DNA of 64,000 nucleotides from Blepharisma japonicum (taxonomy: Eukaryota > Ciliophora > Heterotrichea > Heterotrichida > Blepharismidae): contig CATKHK010000107.1 of NCBI GenBank assembly GCA_949751835.1, positions 1 to 64,000 of the forward strand, given 5' to 3'. Below, piece by piece: positions 53,992-64,000 of the stretch. Position 1 is the stretch's first letter. Every line of letters starts with the position of its first letter. The notes below the pieces were generated by a model. The model was given only the letters and a program-made list of their open reading frames with translations, was not told the DNA's origin and did no database searches. The translations under genes were made by a program, and so were the position numbers.

Positions 53992-55578
53992 TTAGCTTAT
54001 GGTTATTCTCTGCTTATAAAAAAGCATATAGGCGTGATTATAATCAGGATCTTTTTCATCCACATAAGCGTCATTATATTTAATCCATTTACTATCTTCA
54101 TTTAAGGTAAAAGCAATATAATGACCAGAAATTCCACCACCATAATAGCATATCACTCCAAACAAGTCATACTCTTTTTCATCAGCTCTTATATAAGTCT
54201 TTGGAACTCTCCCTTGATTTGTAGTATCTGTAATATAAAACACCAAATATTCAGGCAGTTCTAGGCTTTCTGTTAATATTCTATTATTGATTGCATAGCC
54301 GCATTCCTGACAATATATTTCCAATGTTGATTCATTTTCTTTTATATCTTGTATGCATTTTTCTGAATCAAGCTTTTTATTTGGAGGAATAGTTAAAAAT
54401 AACCTTATCTCTTTCTTTTTCATTTCATGACCTTTTTCACAAACAAATAGTTTGCGTTGTTTTATTAAAAATAAATTTTTCTCTATACATTCTGATTCTG
54501 TAAAAAAGTTGTCAATTAGAATATTATAAAGCTCTTTGCAATCATTTTGCTTCATTATCATAAACTAAATAAAAACTACCATGGGATAATTTTGTTTAAG
54601 CCCATTAAGTAAGGCTCTTATTAGAGGTTTAAAGTTTTCTTTGGAAGCATTTGATAGAACAAGGCCAAAAATTTGTGATAAGCATTTAAATACGTCGCTA
54701 TTTGATTTTGATAAAAGATTCACAAATTTTGGGATGCATACAAGTACTTGAATAGTTGAGTTTAAGTAGCAGGTATTTCCACAATTAGGGATCCCAGCAT
54801 TATGAAGAAATTCCGTGTCAGGGAATTTTATTTCTTTATTTAATTCTGCCTCAATATTCTTATTTTTTTCATCAAGATTATTTGACTCATCTTGTAGGGA
54901 ATTTTCTTCATTTTGTCTAATAGGAGGGATAAGATGACTATTTTGGCTCGGTATTTCCTTAATTAAAGGCTCACTTTTTGTGTAATTAGGGATTTCAGCA
55001 TCCTGAGGAAATTTCCTTATAGGGAATATGATTTCTTCAGAGTCGATCTGCTTATTTTCTTTATGGTCAGGATTCTTTGGCCCTCCTTGTGGGGGATATC
55101 TTTCTTCATTTTGCTTATTTTCTTTATGGTCAGGATTTTTTGGCCCTCTTTGTGGGGAATATCTTTCTTCATTTTGTCTTATAGGAGTCGTAGGATAAAT
55201 TTCTTGGTTCAGTTCCGGCTGAATTAAAGGTTGGCTTTCTTCATAAATAGGGATCTCATCATTATGAGAAAAAATATTTCTGGAGGAAGTGGTTTCGTCA
55301 TTTAGTGTTTTAAAATCGGTATGAGTACTTTCTTCATAGTCAGGGCTCTTTTTCTCTCCTTGTAAGGATATTTTTTCTTCATCTTGTTTTTCAGAAGCGG
55401 CAAGATTACTTTCTTGGTTCGGTTCTTCTTTAACTAAAAGCTGTCCTTCTTTATTTGCTGGATGATAATCACTATTATTTCTACTTCGTTTGTTATATCA
55501 TATGATTGTCCCTCCTATAATACCTCCAACACCTACAATACCGAAAGCAATCAGCATTCATAACACCCATGTCTCCAT
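53992..55578 (-). CDS. Membrane-anchored USP, cassette gene B
   Basis: 523 residues: ATG 55578, intron 54565-54579, stop TAA 53992-53994; TGA=Trp at residues 7 and 27 of the start region. Membrane helix 4-27 (WVLWMLIAFGIVGVGGII...). Linker 30-250 contains near-identical repeats (PQRGPKNPDHKENKQNEERY then PQGGPKNPDHKENKQ). USP domain: C270 (NCGNTCYLNSTIQVLVC), KQNDCKELYNILID, IYCQEC, H481 (ISGHYIAFTLNED), WIKYND, YMLFYKQR plus ITIS. Much of exon 1 has no Met codon, yet it is open throughout. A 41-bp tandem repeat spans the start codon. Key residues intact. Confidence 0.85.
54565..54579 (-). other. 15-nt intron
   Basis: GTAGTTTTTATTTAG at the conserved USP position. Confidence 0.85.
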
Positions 55579-55644
55579 TTCTATATAATTAAAATATGCG
55601 TTTACACCCATGTCTCCATTTCTATATAATTAAAATATGCGTTT
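55562..55644 (-). repeat. 41-bp tandem duplication across the start codon of USP-B
   Basis: The block ACACCCATGTCTCCATTTCT...ATGCGTTT occurs twice in a row. On the minus strand the upstream copy gives ATG (55619) GAG ACA TGG GTG TAA, a five-codon upstream ORF METWV that ends before the real start at 55578. Confidence 0.85.
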
Positions 55645-57016
55645 ATTTAGAATTTACACAGTGGAGCATAATTACCATACACTTAAACTAAATTAGCTAT
55701 TTACTTAAAGCATAATCTAAGAATACATCAAGTCTTATTTAGTTGCAAATTAAATAATTATCAAACTTTCTAAGTAAATAAATTGTTATGCTTAAGCAAA
55801 ATAAATTTGTAGAATTTTAATTTTTGCATTTTAATTTTATCTTTAACTAATTATTTAAGTATTTCTAAGATATAAAAATAAAATACGAAGAAAAGTCCTT
55901 TATTAGAATTAGGTATAACTATTGCTTTAGTTAGTTTATAATCGAAAGATTGATACTATATAAATGCTTCATAGAAATATATTGTCTGTATAATGATAGG
56001 AGAAAATTAAATAGGAAGAATAGTTATCTTTAATGATTGAATTATCACTAAAATAAATTTATAGAAATGGAAATCAATTATTAAAAAGCAGCTGATTTTT
56101 CTATGCAATCTTTATTGCTTAATTTCCCATTTGGGAAATTTCCAATAAAATAGTTGAAGGAGATAGGAGAAAACATAATTTATAGATCCTTGAATTTGAT
56201 TTTTATAAAATAATATTCATAGGATGTTTATTTATTTCTTTAAATGCAAAAGGAAGACAGCAAAAACAAATCAAAATTTTTGCAAGGACAAAATAAGAAT
56301 TTCTTATTAAGGCTAAGCAAGAAACATCAAGTGATATATTTTTTAAATCTATATAACAAGAAATGTCATCGCCAATTTTCTTGTACATTTCTTATTTACA
56401 AAGGGCGATTAATTTAAAAATAATAATGAAATTTTGATTTTACAATTAATAACTATTCGTTTTTTGCTTATAATAGTGCATACTTAAGTAAGTTCAAATG
56501 ATTAACTTATATGACTATAAACACATCATTTATGGGTTATGCTCCATTATTTATAATAAATTTCTCTACTATTTAATGTTAATACTGGCAGCGAAGCCAA
56601 CAATGGAAATATCTGTCCTTGTGTGTCTCTTTTCCATTAATTTCATTTTAAAAACTTTTAACAATGTATTCTAGTTTTAGCCTGCTATTATATTGCATGA
56701 TATAAAATTCAAAGATTGTATAAGCCTTAAAAGGCTTTAAGAATTTCTCTATGTATAATGGTGCTCACAAGAGTGAATCAGGGAAATTTTCTGGAAAACA
56801 GATATTTAAATATAAAAATGATGTAAATTTTTTTAATAATATTATAAGCTCTCAGTAATAAGGAAAACTCTCAATAATATAGATATCTTATATGTAAATT
56901 TATATTTCATTAACTCTCGATCTTTTTTCAATTTACTAAAAATTTAGCCATGCTCAAAATCATTAAATTTATACATAAATTCCATATTTTTTTAAGAAGG
57001 AATCTTTAACTTATGG
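55645..57016. repeat. Spacer B-C with dispersed repeat copy 3
   Basis: The first part (to about 56090) matches 61680-62140 (B'-C' spacer). From about 56340 to 56745 lies a diverged copy of the dispersed repeat (TTATTTACAAAGGGCGATTA, GGCAGCGAAGCCAACAATGG). A 61-codon minus-strand ORF (56203-56388) is non-conserved. Confidence 0.6.
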
Positions 57017-58072
57017 TTACCTCTGCTTATAAAAAAGCATATAGGCATGATTATAATCAGGATCTTCTTCATCCACATAAGCGTCATTATATTTAATCCA
57101 TCTTCTATCTTCATTTAAGGTAAAGGCAATATAATGTCTAAGATGTACATAACAGCATATCACTCCAAACAAGTCATACTCTTTTTCATCAGATCTTATA
57201 TAAGTCTTTGGAATTCTCCCTTGATTTGAAGTATCCGTAATATAAAACACCAAATATTCAGGCAGTTCTAGGCTTTCTGTTAACATTCTAGTATTGCGTA
57301 TGCCGTCGCATTCCTGGCAATATATTTCCAATGTTGTTTCATTTTCTTTTATGTCTTGCATGCATTTTTCTGAGTCTAACTTTTGATATGGAGGTATAAC
57401 TAAGAATAACTGTGACTCTTCCATCGTATTTTTGTGACCTTTTGAGCAGATAAATAGAATACGTTTTTTTATCAAAAAGAAATTTTTTTCTTCACATTCT
57501 GCGTATAAGCTGTCAATTAGAATACTATAAAGTTCTTTGCAATCATTTCAAACACCTATTCCAAACTAAGTAAAAATTACCATGGGATAATTTTGTTTAA
57601 GCCCATTAACTAAGGCTTCTATTAGAGGTCTAAATCTACCTTCGGAAGTATTTGATAGAACAAGGGCAAAAATTTGTGATAAGCATTTAAATACGTCGCT
57701 ATTTGATTTTGATACAAGATCTACAAATTCTGGGATGCACGCAAGTGCTTGAATAGTTGAGTTTAAGTAGCAGTTATTTCCATAATTAGGGATCCCAGCC
57801 TTATTCGGAAATTTCATTTTAGGGAATTTTATTTTTTCATTTAATCCTGCAGAATCGATAAGCTTACTTTCTTCATTTTGTTTTCTAGGATCTAGAAGAT
57901 GACTTTGTTGGTTCTGTCCCTGCTTAACTAAAGGTCGGCTTTCCTCATTTATTGAATAATTATCGTGTCTATTTTTGCCTTGATTTTTATATAAGCATAC
58001 CCCTATCACTGTCCCTATAATGAAAATGATAATTATAAACCCTACAATCAGATATCATATGTAATCCTCCAT
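57017..58072 (-). CDS. Membrane-anchored USP, cassette gene C
   Basis: 346 residues: ATG 58072, intron 57566-57580 (GTAATTTTTACTTAG), stop TAA 57017-57019, TGA=Trp at residue 6 and after the intron (GIGVWNDCKEL). A clear membrane helix at residues 5-31 (IWYLIVGFIIIIFIIGTVIGVCLY). The linker is only about 60 residues. Cys box NYGNNCYLNSTIQALAC (C101; Asn for Thr before Cys), IYCQEC, His box HLRHYIAFTLNEDRRW (H308), WIKYND, YMLFYKQR. The Thr to Asn change is conservative, so activity is still likely. Confidence 0.85.
57566..57580 (-). other. 15-nt intron
   Basis: GTAATTTTTACTTAG at the conserved USP position. Confidence 0.85.
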
Positions 58073-58321
58073 TTATTATATAATTCAATTATGCGTTTAT
58101 TTAGAATTTATCTTAAATAAAATAATTACCACATGAGGATTAAATAAAATTTGAAGAAAATTTTTTTAATTAGAGTCAGCTTTACTTATAGTTTCAGCTA
58201 GTTTAAAAATGGATATTTAATAATAATGAAATGTGTAGGAAACATTATCTAATTCGCATAATTATAGGAGAATTATCTAATCTTAAATGATAAAGAATTA
58301 GAGGATTACGTTAAATTTTTT

Positions 58322-59074
58322 TTTAAAGCTCTTATCAGAGGTCTAAAGCATTTTTTGGAAGCATTTGATAGAACAAGGGCAAAAATTTGTGATAAGCATT
58401 TAAATACGTCGCTATTTGATTTTGATACAAGATTCACAAATTCCGGGATGCACGCAAGTGCTTGAATAATTGAGTTTAAGTAGTAGGTATTCCATAATTA
58501 GGGATCCCAGCATTATGAGGAAATGTATTTTCCGGAAGTGTAATTATAACGTTATCTCCTGTAGAATCATCAGGATTATTTGGCTCTCCTTGTGGGGATC
58601 TTCTTTTTCATTTTGTTTTATAGTATCAATAAGGTGACTTTCTTTGTTTTGCCCTTTTTTACCTAAAGGTTGGCTTTCTTCATAATTAGTGATTCCAGTA
58701 TTATGAGTAAATTTTTTACTGGAGGAGGCAATTTCGTCATTTAATCCTTTAGAATGAAAGCGCTTAGTTTTCTTCAGAATTAGGGATCTCAGTATTATGA
58801 GTAGATTTCCTTTTGGGGGTGTCACTTTGTCATTTAACTCTTTAAGATCAAAATTCTTACTTTCTTTGCCAGATCTCTTTGATTTTCCTTTTCGGATCTC
58901 TTTTTTTAAGAGCGATAGGATGGTTTTTTTCCTTAACTAAAGGTTGGTATACTTCATTTATTGAAGGATTATCACTATTGTTGCTACTTCGTTTTTTATA
59001 TCATACCACTATCCCTCCTATAATGTGCTTACAATACCGAAAGCAACCAGTATTCAGAACACCCATGTCTCCAT
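58322..59074 (-). pseudogene. USP-A' (decayed, truncated duplicate of gene A)
   Basis: Starts like gene A (ATG 59074, METWVFWILVAFGIV) but lacks 7 nt in the membrane-helix codons (near 59020), much of the linker, and one nt in the Cys box (near 58490). It ends abruptly in the helix after the Cys box at about 58322. No intron, QQD-like or His region follows. Confidence 0.82.
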
Positions 59075-60165
59075 TTATATATAATTCAAATATGCTTTTA
59101 TTTAGAATTTATCTTAAATTCTTATTTAATTGCAAATTAATAATTATCGAACTTTTCGAAGTAAATAAATTTTTATGCTTAAGCAAAATAAATTTTGTAG
59201 AATCTTCATTTTAGCTTTAACAAAGTATTTCTAAGATATAAAACCTATTTAAATTTTCAAATATTGATAATAATTATAAAAAAAAGTCCTTTGATTAGAG
59301 TTAAATTAATTATTGCTTTAGTTAGTTTATAAACGAAAATTTAATAATAAAGAAAAATTGATAATATATAAATGCTTCATAGAAAATATATCCTATTCAC
59401 ATAATGATAAGAGAAAATTATCTAGGAAGAATAGTAGTCTTAAATAATTGAATTAGCACTAAAATTAAATTTGTAGAAATAGAAATCAATATTCAAAATT
59501 CTACTGAAGGATGCTTATTCTGGTTTATTGAGTCTTTTTTATGATACCTTTATTGCTTAGGAAAAATATTTTAATTATCATTTCATTTACTTTTTATAAA
59601 ACTTTCACATTATATAATGATCTTTATAGGATGATTATTTTCTTCTTTAAATTCAAAAGAAAGACAGCAAGAGCAAATCAAAATGTTTACTGCTATGGCT
59701 CAATTGCTCTTGGTGGGCAAAATGAGACGAGGATGCCTGATGTGAAAATAAGTTGAGTGAAATGGGTTGTTTATAGGTGAAAGGGCTGCACAATGGATAG
59801 AAACTTGAACAAAATGGATTAGTTGCTGCGCATACTTTAGATAATTTTCTAATCAAAACTTCGAAACTTGTAAATCAATATTTTCCAATTTTAATTCGCA
59901 TAAAAGTCTTTTAAAAAATGTTATGCATGTAATGGTATTCATGAAGATTTTCTTTGTAAGCAAATCATTTTTATTTTAATCATACAAATGAATATAGATT
60001 TTAATAATATTATGAGCTCAGCGATAAGGAAGTCTCTATAATATAGTCATTTTATATATAAGTTTATATTTTATTGTATACCCAGCTATTTTTATATTTA
60101 TTCTATTAATTCTGCCTATGCTCAAAATAATTAAATTTATGCATAATCTTATATTTTTTTTAAGG
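59075..60165. repeat. Spacer A'-B', duplicate of 52839-53991
   Basis: Same order of blocks as the A-B spacer, including the LGGQNE coding scrap (59690-59730) and the flank before the USP-B stop. It shows the duplication covers genes plus spacers. Confidence 0.75.
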
Positions 60166-61663
60166 TTATGTTAATCTCTGCTTATAAAAAAGCATATAGG
60201 CGTGATTATAATCAGGATCTTCTTTATTCACATCAGCATCATTATATTTAATCCATTTCCTATCTTCATTTAAGGTAAAAGCATTATAATGACCAGAAAT
60301 TCCACCACCATAATAGCATATCACTCCAAACAAGTCATACTCTTTTTCATCAGCTCTTATATAAGTCTTTGGAATTCTCCCTTGATTTGTAGTATCTGCA
60401 ATATAAAACACCAAATACTCAGGCAGTTCTAGGCTTTCTGTTAACATCCTAGTATTGATTGCATAGCCGCATTCCTGACATATTGATTCCAATTCTGTTT
60501 CATTTTCTTTTATATCTTGTATGCATTTTTCTGAGTCTAGCTTTTTAAATGCAGGTATAACTAAGAATAATTGTGGTTCAATATTTCTCGATTTGTGACC
60601 TTTTTCACAGATAAATAGGTTATTTTTTTTATCAAAAACAAATTTTTCTCTTCTGATTCTGTGAAAAAGTTGTCAATTAGAATATTGTAAAGTTCTTTGC
60701 AATCATTTTGTTTCATTATCGCAAACTAAATAAAAACTACCATGTTATAATCTTGTTTAAGCCCATTAAGTAAGGTTTCTATTAGAGGTCTAAAGCTTTC
60801 TTCTGAAGTATTTGATAGAACAAGGGCAAAAACTTGTGATAAGCATTTAAATACGTCGCTATTTGATTTTGATACAAGATCCACAAATTCTGGGATGCAC
60901 ACAAGTGCTTGAATAGTTGAGTTTAAGTAGCAGGTATTTCCACAATTAGGGATTCCAGCATTATGAAGAAATTCCGTTTCAGGGAATTTTATTTCTTTAT
61001 ATAATTCTGCCTTAATATTCTTATTTATTTCAGCAGGATTCTTTGACTCTTCTTGTTGGGAACTTTCTTCATTTTGTCTGATAGGAGGGATAGGATGACT
61101 TTTTTACTTGGTATTTCCTTAATTAAAGGTTCACTTTTTGCGTAATTAGGGATTCCAGCATCCTGAGGAAATTCTCTTTTGAATGTGATTACTTCAGAAT
61201 CGATCTGCTTACTTTCTTTATGGTCAGGATTCTTTGGCCCTCCTTGTGGGGAATATCTTTCTTCATTTTGTCTTTTAGGCTTCTTAGGATAAATTTCTTG
61301 GTTCAGTTCCGGCTTAATTAAAGGTGTGCTTTCTTCATAAATAGGGATCTTAACATTATTAGAAAATTTATTTCTGGAAGAAGTGGTTTTGTCATTTGAT
61401 GCTTTAAAATCGGTATGCTTACTTTCTTCATAGTCAGGACTCCTTTCCTCTCATTGTGAGGATATTTTTTCCTTATTTTTTCTTTTAGGAGCGGCAAGAT
61501 TACTTTCTTGGTTCGGCTCTTCTTTAACTAAAGGCTGTCCTTCTTTATTTGCTGGATGATAATCACTATTATTTCTACTTCGTTCGTTATATCATATTAT
61601 TAACCCTCCTATAATACCTCCAATACCGAAAATAATCAACATTCAGAACACCCATGTCTCCAT
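60166..61663 (-). pseudogene. USP-B' (decayed duplicate of gene B)
   Basis: ATG 61663 (METWVFWMLIIFGIGGIIGG...), TAA 60166-60168. Most of the gene is intact, including the Cys box NCGNTCYLNST, the 15-nt intron (about 60727-60741) and the GISGHYNAFTLNED His box. Two single-nt deletions break the frame: one near 61105 in the linker and one in a poly-A run near 60630 (TTGATAAAAAAAATAACC against AAAACTAACC in gene A). Both are in homopolymer-like sites, so sequencing error is possible but two would be needed. Confidence 0.75.
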
Positions 61664-62529
61664 TTATATATAATTTAAATATGCGTTTATTTAGAATTTA
61701 CACAGTGGAGCATAATTCCATGCACTTAAACTAAATTAGCATTTACTTAAAGCATAATCTTAGAATACATCAAGTCTTGCAAATTAAATAATTATCGAAC
61801 TTCCCGCAGTAAATAAATTGTTATGCTTAAGCAAAATAAATTTTATAGAATCTTAATTTTTGCTTTTAATTTTAGCTTTGATAATTATTTAAGTTTTTCT
61901 AAGATATAAAAATAAAATACGAAGAAAAGTCCTTTATTAGAATTAGGTATAATTATTGCTTTAGTTAGTTTATAATCGAAAAATTAATAATAAATAAAAA
62001 TTGATTTAATATAAATGCTTCATAGAAATACATTGTCTGCATAATGATAGGAGAAAATTATATAGGAAGAATAGTTATCTTTAATGATTGAATTATCACT
62101 AAAATAAATTTATAGAAATGGAAATCAATATTTAAAAAGCAGCTGATTTTTCTATATAATCTTTAATGATTACGCCCCATCTTTGACCAAACTAACTGCA
62201 GCTGTTCGATTAAGATGCAGTCTAAAAACTCTGATAAAATTTATATATTTTAAACCAGTATAATAAGAAAGATTATCAATAGTTTATTGTTTTCTTTCTT
62301 ATATGCAAAGGGCGATTACTTTAAAAATAATAAAGAAATAATGATTAATAATCAACAGTATTTTCTTATAATAGGGCAAGCTTAATTAAGTTCACAGGAT
62401 TAATTGCTTATAATTCTAATCTCATCATTTATTAGTTTTTATGCGATTCCATATCTCTATTATTTATAATAAATTTGTCTACTATCTAATGTTAATACAG
62501 ACAGACAAGCCAACAATTGGTAATATCTG
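61664..62529. repeat. Spacer B'-C' with dispersed repeat copy 4
   Basis: Matches 55645-56620. The dispersed repeat lies at about 62270-62530 (CTTATATGCAAAGGGCGATTA, GACAAGCCAACAATTGGTAA). At 62150-62250 a short stretch of higher GC (GATTACGCCCCATCTTTGAC) replaces the corresponding DNA of the first cassette. Confidence 0.6.
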
Positions 62530-62640
62530 TCTTTGTGTGACTATAAAAAATATGGCTAAGCAACAAATTCACGTAAAAATCATCGTTATTGGTTCCGTCG
62601 ATTCTGGAAAGAAGTATGAAAAGGAAGATCTTTGTGTGAC
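62530..62640 (+). pseudogene. Elongation factor 1-alpha 5' fragment in a repeat, with flanking direct repeats
   Basis: From ATG 62552 the plus strand reads MAKQQIHVKIIVIGSVDSGK, a clear match to the start of eukaryotic EF-1alpha including the GxVDSGK P-loop, then KYEKED, recalling the later FEKEA segment, as if about 40 codons between had been removed. The 12 nt TCTTTGTGTGAC stand at 62530-62541 and again at 62629-62640. The related sites at 46420, 50085 and 56615 lack the insert. It looks like a 99-bp insertion of EF-1alpha sequence with a duplicated target. Confidence 0.75.
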
Positions 62641-63067
62641 TTTTCCCATTAATTTTGATTTTAAAAGAATAAGTATTTATAGAAATCTAAAGCTTTTAAC
62701 GAAATATTGCATATTTAGCCAACCCTTATATGGCACGATGGAAAATTGAAAGATTGTATGAGCATAAAAGTCTTTAAGAATTATTCTATGTATATAAATG
62801 CGCTCACAAGAGTGAATCATGTAAATTTTCATGGGAAACAGATATTTTTTATTTTAACTATAGAAACGATATAAAATTTTATAATATTATATGCTCTCAA
62901 TAATAAGAAAGCTCTCTATTATATAGTTATTTTATATATAAGTTTATACTTTATTGTATATCCATCTATTTTTTGATTTTTCTATTAACTTCAGCTTATG
63001 CTCAAAATAATTAAATTTATGCATAATTTTTCATATATCTTTTAAGGTAGAAATCTTTAACATAATG
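62641..63067. other. 3' spacer of USP-C'
   Basis: End of the dispersed repeat, then the cassette-type 3' flank as at 56740-57016. No gene. Confidence 0.6.
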
Positions 63068-64000
63068 CTATCTCTGCTTATAAAAAAGCATATAGGCGTA
63101 GCTATAATCAGGATCTTCTTCATCCACAAAACTGTCATTATATCTAATCCATCTTCTATCTTCATTTAAGGTAAAAGCAATATAATGGCCAGAATGTCCA
63201 TAACCATAGTGGCATATCACTCCAAACAAATCATACTCTTTTTCATCAGCTCTTATATAAGTCTTTGGAACTCTTCCTTGATTTGTAGTATCTGCAACAT
63301 AAAACACCAAATATTCAGGCAGTTCCAGGCTTTCTGTTAACACTCTAGTATTGCTCATGCGGCCACATTCCTGACAAATTAGTTCCAATGTTGTTTTATT
63401 TCCTTTTATATCTTGTATGCATTTTTCTGAGTCTAGCTTTTTATTTGGAGGTATAACTAAAAATAATTGCTCCTCTCCCTTTGTCATGTCGTGACCTTTT
63501 TCACAGATAAATATAATATATTGTTTTATCAAAAAGAAATTTTTCTCTTTGCATTCTGTGAATAAGTTGTCAATTAGAATATTATAGAGTTCTTTGCAAT
63601 CATTTCGACCAATAACGGTAATCTAAGTAAAAACTACCATGGGATAATTTTGATTAAGATCATTAACTAAGGCTTCTATTAGAGATCTAAATCTATCTTT
63701 GGAAGCATTTGATAGAACAAGGCCAAAAATTTGTGATAAACATTTAAATACGTCACTATTTGATTTTGATACAAGATTCACAAATTTTGGGATGCACGTA
63801 AGTACTTGAATAGTTGAGTTCAAGTAGCAGGTATTTCCATAATTAGGGATCCCAGCCTTATTAGGAAATTTCCTTTTAGGGAATGCTATTTTCTCATTTA
63901 ATCCTGAAGAATCGATAAGCTTACTTTCTTCATTTTGTTTTCTAGGATCGAGAAGATGACTTTGTTGGTTCTGTCCCTCCTGAACTAAAGGCCGGCTTTC
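63068..64000 (-). CDS. Membrane-anchored-type USP, cassette gene C' (5' end beyond window)
   Basis: Open from the window edge to TAG 63068-63070 with intron 63623-63637 (GTAGTTTTTACTTAG). The visible linker (SRPLVQEGQNQQSHLLDPRK) matches gene C, so an N-terminal membrane helix is expected outside the window. Cys box NYGNTCYLNSTIQVLTC, GRNDCKEL, LICQECG, His box GHSGHYIAFTLNEDRRW, WIRYND, YMLFYKQR. All catalytic signatures are present, and GNTC is the standard form, in contrast to GNNC of gene C. Confidence 0.85.
63623..63637 (-). other. 15-nt intron
   Basis: GTAGTTTTTACTTAG at the conserved USP position. Confidence 0.85.

Noticed and set aside
53369-54105. Hydrophobic plus-strand ORFs (53369-53572, 53743-54105) as membrane proteins
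   Set aside because: They lie in spacer DNA or antisense to the USP-B 3' end, and their composition follows from AT-rich DNA; the second overlaps the coding strand of a supported gene.
1-64000. Macronuclear telomere repeats or chromosome ends
   Set aside because: No CCCTAA-type tandem repeat seen at either end or inside.

Overview
The window reads as nuclear DNA of a heterotrich ciliate, with Blepharisma as the best fit. Two things support this. First, TGA is read as tryptophan inside genes: it sits at conserved Trp positions where paralogs have TGG, while TAA and TAG end the genes. Second, every intron I can find is exactly 15 nt (GTA...TAG, once CAG). Blepharisma is known for UGA=Trp and 15-16 nt introns; Stentor shares the tiny introns but uses the standard code. 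The sequence is very AT-rich. No telomere repeat, tRNA, rRNA or CRISPR array was seen. Once TGA is read as Trp and the 15-nt introns are removed, many apparently broken ORFs become long single genes.

Almost everything here belongs to five duplicating families: (1) B-box-like zinc finger / coiled-coil proteins with kelch-like and/or TPR regions; (2) a small ubiquitin-like (Ubl) family of about 82 residues, single or as tandem dimers; (3) USP-type ubiquitin hydrolases with Cys and His boxes; (4) NEK-like protein kinases; (5) fusions between these: kinase-Ubl, kinase-USP and B-box-USP. In several USP modules the catalytic residues are lost.

Layout: 1-11 kb is a tandem unit (B-box/kelch/TPR gene, antisense Ubl, divergent kelch gene) in three copies, mostly decayed, with a kinase relic between copies 1 and 2. 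11.8-17.9 kb has two intact B-box proteins, an inverted pseudogene copy and a truncated USP gene. 18-30.5 kb mixes Ubl genes (single and dimer), two USP genes, a kelch gene and relics. 31-44 kb holds two large coiled-coil USP genes, two USP genes with N-terminal lipidation-like motifs and the B-box/dead-USP fusion. 44-50 kb holds the kinase/dead-USP fusion, a USP pseudogene and the kinase-Ubl fusion. 51-64 kb is a three-gene cassette of membrane-anchored USPs (A, B, C) duplicated in tandem, with A' and B' decayed.

Inferred joint role: the locus looks like a rapidly evolving set of ubiquitin-like modifiers, cleaving or binding enzymes, and B-box/kelch/TPR adaptors. Substrates and biological purpose cannot be read from the sequence. 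The many pseudogenes, partial copies and small unrelated inserts point to frequent birth and death of genes.
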